A stretch of 43,441 nucleotides of DNA from Chlorobiota bacterium (GTDB lineage: Bacteria; Bacteroidota; Bacteroidia; Bacteroidales; JAADGE01), in NCBI GenBank assembly GCA_013152535.1, contig JAADGE010000016.1, forward strand, positions 1-43,441, in the 5' to 3' direction. Below the pieces are notes generated by a model. It made no database searches. It was not told where the DNA came from and saw nothing but the letters and a program-made list of their open reading frames with translations. Shown here piece after piece: positions 35,752 to 43,441 of the stretch (position 1 is its first letter; each line of letters begins with the position of its first letter). The position numbers and the translations under genes are program-made.

Positions 35752-36800
35752 ACCAAAGAAAAACAACAAATATTTTATTGCTGATAATTGCATTACCGAT
35801 TGTTTTTTATATCTTAAAAATTCTGTCGTTTATTTTTATTCCCTTGTTTTTTGCAATGTTTATTGCACTTATATTTTTGCCTTTAATGCGTTTCCTGAAA
35901 AAGAAAAAAATACCGAAAGCTTTAAATTTGCTGATAGTAATCTTAATTATCGGAGGCTTTTTTATACTTACGAGTGAAATTATTCAATTTTCGATGAAAG
36001 AAATTTTACATTCCGAAAGCAATTTATTTGCAAAAGCGGAACTGAAATCAGAGAACTTGGTTTTGCCGGTTGAGAAATTTCTCGGTATTCAACGCGGTGA
36101 AGGGAAAAGTATTTTTCTTCATTATTTTCAGAAAATTGATTTAAGTAAGTATTTCGGTTCAACCGTTGATTCTTTGGGCAGTATTTTGTCTATGACCCTG
36201 ATGACCGCTTTTTTTACGGTTCTCTTGCTTGCAGAATCATTAAATTTTCAAAAAATCTTAAACAGAACAATATTGCGTCAAAAATTTTCATCCGTCAAAG
36301 TTTTTATTCGAATTGAAAAAGACATTATTAAGTTTATAAAAGTTAAATTTATGATAAGTTTACTTACCGGCTTGGGTTTTTCTCTTGCGTGTTATTTTTT
36401 CGGAGTCAGTTTTCCTGTTTTTTGGGGTTTATTAGCATTTTCAATTAATTTTGTTCAGATGATCGGTTCGGTAATATCAACGGCTTTAGTTTCTTTGTTT
36501 GCATTTGTCGAAATTGATAACACAGGAATTTTATTGTTTTTTATTCTCACGGTTACGCTTATACAATTGCTGATGGGAAGTGTTTTAGAACCTGTATTTA
36601 TGGGAAAATCATTTTCAATAAATGTTATAACGATTTTAATTATGCTGATGTTTTGGGGTTTCTTGTGGGGCGTACCGGGGATGATTTTAGCTGTTCCGAT
36701 TACTGTTTTTTTGAAAATTATTCTTGAACAATTTGATAAAACAAAGATAATTGCAGATTTGATGTCAGGGACTCAATTAATACCCATACAAAAAGTTTAA
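35748..36800 (+). CDS. AI-2E family transporter
   Basis: A 350-residue polytopic membrane protein of the AI-2 exporter-like (TqsA/YdiK) family. The C-terminal third has the hallmark sequence of the family: PVFWGLLAFSINFVQMIGSVISTAL, LLMGSVLEPVFMGKSFSINVITILIMLMFWGFLWGVPGMILAVPITVFLKIIL. Substrates are mostly unknown; the name does not prove autoinducer export. The first codon overlaps the nhaA stop by 4 bases, so the two are translationally coupled; some members of this family have been linked to Na+/H+ exchange, which would fit, but this is inference. Confidence 0.88.
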   Translation: MNQRKTTNILLLIIALPIVFYILKILSFIFIPLFFAMFIALIFLPLMRFLKKKKIPKALNLLIVILIIGGFFILTSEIIQFSMKEILHSESNLFAKAELKSENLVLPVEKFLGIQRGEGKSIFLHYFQKIDLSKYFGSTVDSLGSILSMTLMTAFFTVLLLAESLNFQKILNRTILRQKFSSVKVFIRIEKDIIKFIKVKFMISLLTGLGFSLACYFFGVSFPVFWGLLAFSINFVQMIGSVISTALVSLFAFVEIDNTGILLFFILTVTLIQLLMGSVLEPVFMGKSFSINVITILIMLMFWGFLWGVPGMILAVPITVFLKIILEQFDKTKIIADLMSGTQLIPIQKV

Positions 36801-36808
36801 GAAATTAT

Positions 36809-37759
36809 ATGTTTGTCGTAAAAAAATATTTAAAAATGATTATTTCTGTTCTTATTTTAGCGGTAATTGTAATAATTTACGCCATTCCGGCTAAACAAAA
36901 AAACTTTTTTGAACTGTACGGAAAAAAAGACAAAGCATCTGAGTCGTTGAAAAGGTTTCAAAAAAGACACGTCAAATTTATTGAAGTGAACGGTGTAAGA
37001 TGGAAATACTTTTCCGGCGGAACGGGTGATAAAACAATTTTGTTTTTACACGGAATGGGAGGAGCATATGATATTTGGTGGCAACAAGTTGATTTTTTTG
37101 AAAAGAAATATCGTATTATCACTTATACATTACCGAAAGAAATTGATAATTTAGAAGATGCATCGAACGGAATTTTGAAAATTTTAGATAATGAAAAAGT
37201 CGGAAATTTTTATTTAGCAGGAACATCTATGGGCGGATATATTGCACAGTATCTCTTACGGAAGATACCCTACAGAATTGATAAAATAGTATTGTCAAAT
37301 ACATTTCCTCCGAATCATAGTATGCTTAAAGAGAATAAACTTAAAAGCAAAATTGTTCCCTTATTACCGGAAATCTTAATTTCGAACTTAGGTGAAAAAC
37401 AATTAAAAGAAAAACTGGTTCCCGCTGCTGAAAACTCCAAATTATTAGCTGCATTTCTTCCGAGTTTGCCTTTTTCTAAAAAACAATTTATAAACAGATA
37501 TTATATTGTAATTGATTATTTTAAAGCGACTCCGAATGATTCTGTAATAAAACGTATTCCGAAACTCATTATTGAATCTGATAATGATCCTCTTGTTAAT
37601 AAAGAATTAAGAGAAAAACTTAAAAATCTTTATTCAGGAAATACAAGTATATATACATTTCATAATAAAGGTCATTTTCCGTATATAAATGCGGCAGATG
37701 AATATGACAGCATTCTGCAAAAATTTTTTGAAGACAAAAATGACTTTTCGGGCAAATAA
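36809..37759 (+). CDS. Membrane-anchored alpha/beta hydrolase
   Basis: A 316-residue hydrolase with an N-terminal hydrophobic anchor (residues 9-26, MIISVLILAVIVIIYAI), probably facing the periplasm. The alpha/beta-hydrolase fold shows LFLHGMGGAYDIWW (oxyanion region, 79-91), nucleophile S140 in AGTSMGGY, acid D260 in SDNDPLV and His289 in NKGHFPY. The substrate is unknown; lipases, esterases and peptidases share this pattern. It starts 8 bases after the AI-2E-family gene and closes the plus-strand group. Confidence 0.85.
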   Translation: MFVVKKYLKMIISVLILAVIVIIYAIPAKQKNFFELYGKKDKASESLKRFQKRHVKFIEVNGVRWKYFSGGTGDKTILFLHGMGGAYDIWWQQVDFFEKKYRIITYTLPKEIDNLEDASNGILKILDNEKVGNFYLAGTSMGGYIAQYLLRKIPYRIDKIVLSNTFPPNHSMLKENKLKSKIVPLLPEILISNLGEKQLKEKLVPAAENSKLLAAFLPSLPFSKKQFINRYYIVIDYFKATPNDSVIKRIPKLIIESDNDPLVNKELREKLKNLYSGNTSIYTFHNKGHFPYINAADEYDSILQKFFEDKNDFSGK

Positions 37760-37788
37760 AAAAAACCGAGCAAATAGTATAACTCGGT
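37758..37788 (-). terminator. Terminator of fumC
   Basis: A 6-bp GC-rich stem (ACCGAG at 37765-37770, CTCGGT at 37783-37788) is followed on the minus strand by a run of eight T. The run overlaps the stop codon of the convergent hydrolase gene. Confidence 0.8.
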
Positions 37789-37816
37789 CTTCAATCATGG
37801 TAAATAATTTCAGTAT

Positions 37817-39214
37817 TTATTCTAAAGTTCCGACCATTTTAGCAGGGTCAACCCATTCGGTAAATTGCTCATCGGTTACAAAACCGAGTTCAATGGCGGC
37901 TTGTCTTAAAGTTGTACCTTCCGCATGAGCTTTTTTAGCAATTTTTGCAGCTTTTTCATAACCTATTTTTGTATTTAGTGCCGTTACAAGCATTAAAGTA
38001 TTTTCGAGTTTGTGTTTAATTTCGGTATAATTCGGTTCAATACCTACAGCAAGATTATCATTGAACGAGATACAAGCATCGCCCAGTAATTTTGCTGATT
38101 CTAAAAAATTATGAATCATAACCGGTTTAAATACGTTTAATTCAAAATGTCCTTGCATACCGCCGACGGTAATAGCTGTATCATTTCCGATAACTTGTGC
38201 ACAAACCATTGTTAATGCTTCAACTTGTGTCGGATTAACTTTTCCGGGCATAATGGAAGAGCCGGGTTCGTTAGCCGGAATTATTAATTCGCCTATTCCG
38301 CCTCTCGGTCCCGAAGCCATCACACGAATATCATTGGCAATTTTCATCAGACTTACGGCAAGTTGTTTTAATGCACCCGAAGATTCAACAATAGCATCAT
38401 GTGCAGCCAAGCCTTCATATTTATTTTTTCCGGTAACAAAAGGTAAGCCGGTAAGATGTGCAATTTTTTGGGCAACTAACTTATCATAACCTTGCGGCGT
38501 ATTCAGTCCGGTTCCTACTGCAGTTCCGCCGAGAGCAAGTTCCGTAAGATGCTCCATCGTACATTTTAATGCCGTAAGTCCGTGTTCAAGTTGCGAAACA
38601 TAACCGGAAAATTCTTGCCCTAATGTTAAAGGTGTGGCATCCATCCAATGGGTTCTGCCGTTTTTAACGACATTTTTAAATTCAGTTGATTTATCTTCTA
38701 ATGTGTCACGGAGTTTTGTTATTCCGGGTATTGTTTTTTCAATCAGTATTTTATATGCAGCTATGTGCATAGCTGTAGGAAATGTATCGTTAGATGATTG
38801 CGATTTATTTACATCATCATTCGGATGAATAATTTTTTTTGCGTCATCAAGTTTACCTCCGTTTAACACATGGGCTCGATTTGAAACAACCTCATTTACG
38901 TTCATGTTTGATTGTGTTCCGGAGCCGGTTTGCCAAATAACCAAAGGAAACTGATTATTCAATTTGCCTTCTGTAATTTCATCACAAACTTTTTCAATTA
39001 ATTTCATTTTATCTTCCGGAAGAACACCAAGTTCGAAATTTGCTTGTGCAGCAGCTTTTTTTAAATATCCGAAAGCATTTATAATTTCTTTCGGCATAGA
39101 AGCCGGTTCACCTATCTTGAAATTATCTTTAGAACGTTGCGTTTGTGCGCCCCAATATTTATCAGCGGGAACTTTTACTTCTCCCATTGTGTCATGTTCA
39201 ATTCTGTATTCCAT
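37817..39214 (-). CDS. fumC: Class II fumarate hydratase
   Basis: Interconverts fumarate and malate in the TCA cycle; oxygen-stable, without an iron-sulfur cluster. The 465-residue protein has the aspartase/fumarase fold: [14 protein letters not shown] (97-110), [25 protein letters not shown] with His189, and the signature [11 protein letters not shown] (318-328). The GSGTQSNMN and [14 protein letters not shown] forms fit fumarase rather than aspartase. It is monocistronic, with a promoter box at 39252-39259 and a terminator at 37758-37788. Confidence 0.96.
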   Translation of the reverse strand: MEYRIEHDTMGEVKVPADKYWGAQTQRSKDNFKIGEPASMPKEIINAFGYLKKAAAQANFELGVLPEDKMKLIEKVCDEITEGKLNNQFPLVIWQTGSGTQSNMNVNEVVSNRAHVLNGGKLDDAKKIIHPNDDVNKSQSSNDTFPTAMHIAAYKILIEKTIPGITKLRDTLEDKSTEFKNVVKNGRTHWMDATPLTLGQEFSGYVSQLEHGLTALKCTMEHLTELALGGTAVGTGLNTPQGYDKLVAQKIAHLTGLPFVTGKNKYEGLAAHDAIVESSGALKQLAVSLMKIANDIRVMASGPRGGIGELIIPANEPGSSIMPGKVNPTQVEALTMVCAQVIGNDTAITVGGMQGHFELNVFKPVMIHNFLESAKLLGDACISFNDNLAVGIEPNYTEIKHKLENTLMLVTALNTKIGYEKAAKIAKKAHAEGTTLRQAAIELGFVTDEQFTEWVDPAKMVGTLE

Positions 39215-39251
39215 ACTGTCTGATTTATATTTTTAAAAATCAAATTAAACT

Positions 39252-39259
39252 CAAAGTTA
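39252..39259 (-). promoter_or_regulatory. -7 box (TAACTTTG) of fumC
   Basis: The minus-strand TAACTTTG matches TAnnTTTG and lies 38 bases before the fumC ATG. No -33 TTTG at the expected distance. Confidence 0.45.
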
Positions 39260-39380
39260 AAAAATATAAAAATATTTACATATGTCATAAAACATAATTG
39301 AATATGTTTTATAATTTGGTGATTATTAATATTTTATATTCTGTTATTTGTCTTGTCAGAAATTAACTCGTTGAGAATGC

Positions 39381-39417
39381 AAAAAATCCCCGCAACAAAA
39401 TGAAACAGGGATTTTTT
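39381..39417 (-). terminator. Terminator of sucD
   Basis: A 10-bp stem (39381-39390 with 39408-39417, core ATCCC/GGGAT flanked by A6/T6) and a 17-base loop, 14 bases after the sucD stop. The flanking A and T runs allow it to work in either direction. Confidence 0.75.
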
Positions 39418-39430
39418 AATTTACTTTCAA

Positions 39431-40300
39431 CTATTTAAGAAGCTCTGCCATTTTAGTTCCGATATTAGCCGGTGAGTCAACAACATGAACACCGCAATCT
39501 CTTAAAATTTGCTTTTTAGCTTGTGCAGTATCTGCTTTTCCGCCGATTATTGCACCTGCATGACCCATTCTTTTCCCTTTTGGAGCTGTTTCTCCGGCAA
39601 TAAATCCGACAACCGGTTTTGTTCCGTGTTCTTTTATCCATTCTGCGGCTTCTGCTTCCATATTTCCGCCGATCTCACCAATCATTACAATTCCTTTTGT
39701 GTCAGGATCCGCTTCAAAAAGTTTTACGGCATCTAATGTTGATGTTCCGATAATAGGGTCGCCTCCTATACCTATTGCCGTTGTTTGCCCTAAACCTACT
39801 TTTGTAATCTGATCAACTGCTTCATATGTTAAAGTACCTGATTTTGAGATAATTCCCACACTTCCTTTTTTAAATATGAAACCGGGCATAATACCTATTT
39901 TTGCTTCTTCGGCAGTAATAATTCCCGGGCAATTCGGTCCTATTAATCTGGCATCTTTATCTTTCAAATATTCTTTTACTTTTACCATATCGGCAGTAGG
40001 AATGCCTTCGGTAATTGCAACAATGACTTTAATGCCTGCTTCGGCAGCTTCCATAACGGCATCTGCTGCAAATGCCGGAGGTACAAAAATAATGGAGACA
40101 TCTGCTCCTGTTTCCTTTACGGCATCACTGACAGTGTTGAAAACAGGTTTGTTTAAATGAAGTTGTCCGCCTTTTCCCGGAGTTACGCCTCCGACAATAT
40201 TTGTTCCGTATTCAATCATTTGTCCGGCATGAAAAGTTCCTTCGCTTCCGGTAAATCCCTGAACAATGACTTTTGAATTCTTATTTACTAATACGCTCAT
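39431..40300 (-). CDS. sucD: Succinate-CoA ligase (ADP/GDP-forming) alpha subunit
   Basis: Catalytic subunit of succinyl-CoA synthetase, which couples succinyl-CoA cleavage to nucleotide phosphorylation in the TCA cycle. The 289-residue protein has the CoA-binding Rossmann domain ([20 protein letters not shown]), GPNCPGI and the ligase domain. The phospho-histidine is H247 in KRMGHAGAI. The beta subunit gene (sucC) is not adjacent, so the two subunits are encoded apart in this genome. A good two-element promoter lies upstream (40341-40371), and the terminator at 39381-39417 makes it a single-gene unit. Confidence 0.96.
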   Translation of the reverse strand: MSVLVNKNSKVIVQGFTGSEGTFHAGQMIEYGTNIVGGVTPGKGGQLHLNKPVFNTVSDAVKETGADVSIIFVPPAFAADAVMEAAEAGIKVIVAITEGIPTADMVKVKEYLKDKDARLIGPNCPGIITAEEAKIGIMPGFIFKKGSVGIISKSGTLTYEAVDQITKVGLGQTTAIGIGGDPIIGTSTLDAVKLFEADPDTKGIVMIGEIGGNMEAEAAEWIKEHGTKPVVGFIAGETAPKGKRMGHAGAIIGGKADTAQAKKQILRDCGVHVVDSPANIGTKMAELLK

Positions 40301-40340
40301 TTATAATTAGTTTAATGAATTATTATTGATTTATAAATCC

Positions 40341-40371
40341 CAAAAATAGATTATTATAATGATTAAACAAA
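40341..40371 (-). promoter_or_regulatory. Promoter of sucD, -33 TTTG and -7 TATTTTTG
   Basis: On the minus strand TTTG (40368-40371), a 19-base spacer and TATTTTTG (40341-40348) match the full Bacteroidota primary-sigma consensus TTTG-N19-TAnnTTTG. This is the best promoter in the window. Confidence 0.75.
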
Positions 40372-40768
40372 AAAATAAAAAATGTTTGACAACAATATAT
40401 GAAGATATTTTAATATTTTATAAGTTAATGAGCTAAATTAATGTGTAAGGCAGATTGTTCAGTTGATTAAGAGTAAGTTTTTTGCAGATAATTGAATTTG
40501 ACTTATATTAATTCCCGGACACGAATACATTTGCTTTCTTGTTTAAAAAAATATAGTCATTTCTTAATGTTTATTTTCATAAAAGTTCTATTTATTACTT
40601 GAATTTATGTATCAGAACATTAAATATCGATTTTAAAAGAGCTGATTCTATATAATTATTATAATAATTAATCTTCATCATTATTTTTTTCATTATTTAA
40701 TTTAATTAATTGATTATAAGATAATTGATTATTCGGAAATTTTTCAAAACTTAACTGATATTTTATTA

Positions 40769-40809
40769 TACTGACAGTATGACACCGCAAACAGTCAGTA
40801 GGTATGACA
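40769..40809 (+). repeat. Inverted repeat and direct repeats upstream of the YfdX gene
   Basis: TACTGAC (40769-40775) and GTCAGTA (40794-40800) form a perfect 7-bp inverted repeat. GTATGACA occurs twice (40777-40784 and 40802-40809), 25 bases apart. The block lies 80-120 bases before the ATG and could be a regulator-binding region. Confidence 0.4.
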
Positions 40810-40889
40810 ATATGGCAGATTATTCGCTGCGGAACATATTTTGCTTTACCTAAAGAAATAATTTATTTATAAATTAAAATTATAAAACA

Positions 40890-41846
40890 ATGAAAAAGGT
40901 AAGTATTTTTTTAGGGATTTTTTTGGGATTGTTTATCTTTAGTTCTTGCGGACAAAATACAAACTCAGAAAAAAAAAGTGAATCTGAAATCGTTGTTCCT
41001 GATAATGTTAAAATTGAGAATGCAGTTACGGATAGTTTGTATGCAGCTATATACAGACAAATTAACAATACTGTTTCCGAGCGGAAAGACAGTATAATTA
41101 ACGAAGCGTTTACAACAGCTTCCGAAACTAATAAAATTTTTAAACTGATTAATGAAAATAAGATTAAAGAAGCTGTTAATACCGGAAATGAATTAATCGG
41201 AAAATTAGAAGTTTTATTAGCAAATAATCCTAATGACAATCTTATTCTTGCTGATGTCAGTTTCAAGAAAAATGAAGTAATGACTGATGTCGGAACTGTT
41301 AATGATATTGTCAAAACTGCCGAAAAAGCAATGGACAGAGGCTATTATCAAGAAACTTCTGATTTGCTTAAAAATTTAAAAAGTGAGATAATAATTTCGA
41401 ATTACTATATACCGCTTGCTACATATCCTGATGCAATAAAACAAGCAATTATCTTTTTAGATAATAATAAACCTGAAGATGCTAAATTGATTTTGCAACA
41501 ACTTCCGGCTTCAATAGTCGAAATAAAAACAATTTTACCTTTACCGGTTCTGAAAGCCGAACAAATGATTATTATGGCAAGAAAAATTGATGCAAACAAT
41601 CATGAAAATTCTGAAAAAGTTATAACACTTTTGAATTCTGCCGATTATCAGTTAAAATTGGCAAAAGCTATGGGATACGGTAATAAAGACAAAGATTTTA
41701 AAACATTGTCTAATTCAATTAAAAAACTTAAAGAATCTGTTAAAAGCAAATCTGAGAGTCAGTCAGAATTTGATTCATTAAAGAACGATATTATAAAATT
41801 TAAAGAACGATTGTTTTTTAAAACAGGTAAGACAAAAGTAAAATAA
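40890..41846 (+). CDS. YfdX-family lipoprotein
   Basis: A 318-residue exported protein. The signal peptide ends at a lipobox with C20 (IFSSC). A Ser/Glu/Lys linker and a helical middle (INNTVSERKDSIINEAF...) lead into a YfdX-like region, about residues 90-270. It has repeated helices of the form EAVNTGNELIGKLEVLLAN, followed by SNYYIPLATYPDAIKQAIIFLDNNKPEDAKLILQQLPAS, LPLPVLKAEQMI and NSADYQLKLAKAMGYG. The family is named after E. coli YfdX, a periplasmic protein linked to acid stress; its biochemical role is not settled. Most relatives are soluble periplasmic, so lipid anchoring is notable. It is a single-gene unit ended by two hairpins (41860-41924). Confidence 0.8.
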   Translation: MKKVSIFLGIFLGLFIFSSCGQNTNSEKKSESEIVVPDNVKIENAVTDSLYAAIYRQINNTVSERKDSIINEAFTTASETNKIFKLINENKIKEAVNTGNELIGKLEVLLANNPNDNLILADVSFKKNEVMTDVGTVNDIVKTAEKAMDRGYYQETSDLLKNLKSEIIISNYYIPLATYPDAIKQAIIFLDNNKPEDAKLILQQLPASIVEIKTILPLPVLKAEQMIIMARKIDANNHENSEKVITLLNSADYQLKLAKAMGYGNKDKDFKTLSNSIKKLKESVKSKSESQSEFDSLKNDIIKFKERLFFKTGKTKVK

Positions 41847-41859
41847 AACTTTTTAATAT

Positions 41860-41924
41860 GCCCGGTTGATAAAATCGGGCACAATTTTATAAAAAAACAT
41901 ACTGTAAATGGTATGTTTTTTTAT
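41860..41924 (+). terminator. Two consecutive terminator hairpins after the YfdX gene
   Basis: Hairpin 1 has an 8-bp stem (41860-41867 with 41873-41880, core GCCCG/CGGGC) followed by a short T-poor tail. Hairpin 2 has a long stem of 14 or more bp (41889-41902 with 41911-41924) with flanking A7 and T7 runs, so it can terminate in both directions, including transcripts from the tRNA side. Confidence 0.8.
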
Positions 41925-42032
41925 AAGTTATATATATAGTTTTTTTTGAGAATTTTGTAAATGTTCAAGGGAGACGGTATTACAATTTATATGAAAGTAA
42001 ATTGACTTGAATAATTCTTAAGAAAATCAAAG

Positions 42033-42105
42033 AGCGAGAAACGGGATTCGAACCCGCGACCCTCAGCTTGGGAAGCTGATGCTCTGCCGACTGAGCTATT
42101 CTCGC
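42033..42105 (-). tRNA. tRNA-Gly (anticodon CCC)
   Basis: A full cloverleaf on the minus strand: 7-bp acceptor stem (GCGAGAA/TTCTCGC), D arm with AGCTCAGTCGGCAGAGC, anticodon loop TTCCCAA between TCAGC and GCTGA, and T arm with GGTTCGAATCC. Discriminator base U; no encoded CCA. It is 9 bases downstream of tRNA-Thr, so the two are probably processed from one transcript. Confidence 0.95.
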
Positions 42106-42114
42106 AATAAAAAG

Positions 42115-42187
42115 AGCCACTCATGGGACTCGAACCCACGACCTGCTCATTACGAATGAGCTGCTCTGCCGACTGAGCTAAAGTGGC
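42115..42187 (-). tRNA. tRNA-Thr (anticodon CGT)
   Basis: A full cloverleaf on the minus strand: acceptor GCCACTT/GAGTGGC with one U-G pair, D arm AGCTCAGTCGGCAGAGC, anticodon loop TTCGTAA between GCTCA and TGAGC, and T arm GGTTCGAGTCC. No encoded CCA. First gene of the two-tRNA unit. Confidence 0.95.
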
Positions 42188-42193
42188 AAGCTG

Positions 42194-42201
42194 CAAAAGT
42201 A
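42194..42201 (-). promoter_or_regulatory. -7 box (TACTTTTG) of the tRNA unit
   Basis: The minus-strand TACTTTTG matches TAnnTTTG and ends 7 bases before the tRNA-Thr 5' end, the spacing expected if transcription starts almost at the mature tRNA. Confidence 0.55.
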
Positions 42202-42265
42202 AATACTTTTATAATTATCTGAAATTTTTAAAAGAAAAAATGTGAATTCAACCAAATGTTATAAT

Positions 42266-42301
42266 AAAAAACAGAGATATTAACAAATATCTCTGTTTTT
42301 T
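42266..42301 (-). terminator. Terminator of the universal stress protein gene
   Basis: A 16-bp perfect stem (42266-42281 with 42286-42301, core ACAGAGATATT) and a 4-base loop AACA, with flanking A6 and T6 runs, 20 bases after the stop codon. Confidence 0.85.
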
Positions 42302-42321
42302 ATTTTTTGTTGATAACAAGA

Positions 42322-43176
42322 TTACCAACCTTTAGCCCAAGTCGATTTTTTTGTGTCAATAGGGTTAATACAAATAACCGGAATTTGAGAAGAGTTATAA
42401 ATAATTTGTTCATCCCAGGATGTAAAGAAAAATGTTTTTCCTTTATCAACTAAAGTCATAATTAAATCGCCCTTATATTCAACAGCATAGTCAATAACTT
42501 GTTTGGCAAAATTGCCGGCACCGGGTGACGAAACTTTATCAACAAATTTAATATCATATTCCGATAATATTGTTTTAATTTGTTTTGTAACGTTCATAAT
42601 TTTTGTTTTGTGGTATCTTTCCGATTCAAATTTCGGAATAAGATGAACGGTTGCATCAAATAACTTAGCAATATTTATTGCCCACATCACTTTTTGCCTG
42701 TCTTCGGTGGATGCCGTTATCGGAAAAATAATATTTTTATATCCTCTCGGATTTGAATTTTTTTGAACCACAATTGTCGGCGTATTTGTTGAAGTTACAA
42801 TTTTTAAAACATAACTTCCGGTTAGTTTTTGAAATCCTACTTTCCCATGAGTTCCGAGAATGATTAATTTTGCCTGAATTTTTTCATTCATCTCTTTAAC
42901 TTTATCAAATAAACTTCCGTATTTGACATGAGTGTTAACCGAAACACCATATTTTTCCGAATATTTTTCGGCTGTTTGTTTTAACATAGATTCAATGTCG
43001 GTTTCTTCAAGATTATTTTCGTCCAAATATTTTTGAGTGTCTTTGTCGAAAACATGTAACAGCCAAACTTGACTTGCCAGTGCTTTTGCCAGAACCATTC
43101 CATGTTCAATTGCATTATTACATACCTCTGAGAAGTCGGTAGGTATTAAAATCGCATTTTTAGTATGAGTCTTCAT
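42322..43176 (-). CDS. Tandem universal stress protein
   Basis: A 284-residue cytoplasmic protein with two Usp domains. Domain 1 (about 5-138) is complete: ILIPTDFSEVCNNAIEHGMVLAKAL at the start and the ATP-binding GTHGKVGFQKLTGS (108-121). Domain 2 (about 146-275) keeps the fold (NIIFPITASTEDRQKVMWAINIAKLF) but lacks the GxxGx9GS motif, so it probably does not bind ATP. Such proteins are induced in stasis or stress. It is monocistronic, ended by the hairpin at 42266-42301; its promoter is not clear. Confidence 0.92.
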   Translation of the reverse strand: MKTHTKNAILIPTDFSEVCNNAIEHGMVLAKALASQVWLLHVFDKDTQKYLDENNLEETDIESMLKQTAEKYSEKYGVSVNTHVKYGSLFDKVKEMNEKIQAKLIILGTHGKVGFQKLTGSYVLKIVTSTNTPTIVVQKNSNPRGYKNIIFPITASTEDRQKVMWAINIAKLFDATVHLIPKFESERYHKTKIMNVTKQIKTILSEYDIKFVDKVSSPGAGNFAKQVIDYAVEYKGDLIMTLVDKGKTFFFTSWDEQIIYNSSQIPVICINPIDTKKSTWAKGW

Positions 43177-43355
43177 GATATGAAGTTTATGATTAATAAT
43201 TTTTCCCGAAAGTTACTAAATATATTCTGAAATAACAACATTTAGATAAATTTTATATGTTTTTATATACATTTTGTTTGGCAAATATGTATATTTTATA
43301 AATGGTCTCAGATATAATAAAAAAATAGCCCGAGATTTATAATATTTTAATTGAA

Positions 43356-43441
43356 TTAGGCATTTAACTGATAAATCATTTTATAAGTAATCGGTTCTTC
43401 GGATACCATCCTGTTTATTAAATTTTCAAACAATCCTTCTT
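43356..43441 (-). CDS. C-terminal end of an unidentified gene (cut by the window edge)
   Basis: A minus-strand frame open from the window edge to a TAA at 43356-43358 gives 27 residues ending SEEPITYKMIYQLNA. The composition looks coding and no other frame stays open through this stretch, but it is too short to identify. Confidence 0.45.
   Translation of the reverse strand, partial: EGLFENLINRMVSEEPITYKMIYQLNA

Larger units (their letters stand above)
40301..40889. other. Long AT-rich intergenic region
   Basis: About 590 bases without a coding frame I can support. It contains the sucD promoter (40341-40371), an 11-bp direct repeat TAATTGATTAT (40707-40717 and 40722-40732), and the inverted and direct repeats at 40769-40809 before the YfdX gene. 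No RNA gene was recognised. Confidence 0.6.

Noticed and set aside
41987-42196. Open frame on the minus strand across the two tRNA genes
   Set aside because: Its sequence (LAQSAEQLIRNEQVVGSSPMSG...) is the well-known false protein obtained by translating tRNA genes.

Overview
The window is AT-rich, gene-dense chromosome from a member of the Bacteroidota, probably a Bacteroidales-like or related uncultured lineage. The evidence is a secreted glycosidase with a type IX secretion sorting domain, Bacteroidota-style promoter boxes (TAnnTTTG) in place of strong Shine-Dalgarno sites, the ftsH/DUF2007/cdsA neighbourhood, a SpoIIE-type phosphatase of the 'SIQYARRIQEALLP' kind, a DUF3127 protein, and futalosine-route menaquinone synthesis (MqnA). 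I see no insertion sequence, prophage, CRISPR array or rRNA.

Layout. Bases 1-2070 (+) hold a small outer-membrane-like protein and mtaB. Bases 2087-5626 (-) are a likely five-gene unit: DUF3127 protein, metal-binding lipoprotein, dihydroorotate-dehydrogenase-like flavoprotein, SpoIIE phosphatase sensor and a tiny membrane protein. Bases 5724-7589 (-) are three peptidyl-prolyl isomerases in a row. Bases 7758-12915 hold an AEC transporter (+), then AcpH, a secreted GH13 amylase and a secreted adhesin-like protein (-), preceded by LacI-type operator-like sequences. Bases 13183-18350 (+) are rich in molybdenum cofactor genes (moaC, a MOSC protein, a MOSC-MoaB fusion) and end with a COG2403-type GTPase; a ParE toxin/antitoxin pair and an internally duplicated OB/S1-like protein (-) interrupt them. 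Bases 18432-22173 (-) hold recG and two paralogous membrane-anchored proteins.

Bases 22551-32074 (+) are a housekeeping block: rsfS, ftsH, an expanded DUF2007-repeat protein, cdsA, psd, lon, an EI24/CysZ-like membrane protein, mqnA and a NifX-like protein. Together these serve ribosome silencing, membrane and cytosolic proteolysis, phosphatidylethanolamine synthesis and menaquinone synthesis. Bases 32189-37759 (+) hold an acyltransferase, a YitT protein, nhaA, an AI-2E-family protein and a hydrolase. Bases 37817-40300 (-) hold fumC and sucD (TCA cycle). Bases 40301-40889 have no gene. A YfdX-family lipoprotein (+), two tRNA genes (-), a tandem universal stress protein (-) and the last 27 codons of an unidentified gene (-) finish the window.

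Most of the window is ordinary core genome. The items most deserving a second look are the MOSC-MoaB fusion whose MOSC half has lost most cysteines, the SSB-like acidic tail on the DUF3127 protein, the five-unit DUF2007 protein between ftsH and cdsA, the duplicated OB-like protein, the paralogous pair beside recG, and the YfdX lipoprotein with its repeat-bearing upstream region. Start codons were moved inward for several genes where a signal peptide or a promoter box shows that the longest reading frame is too long.
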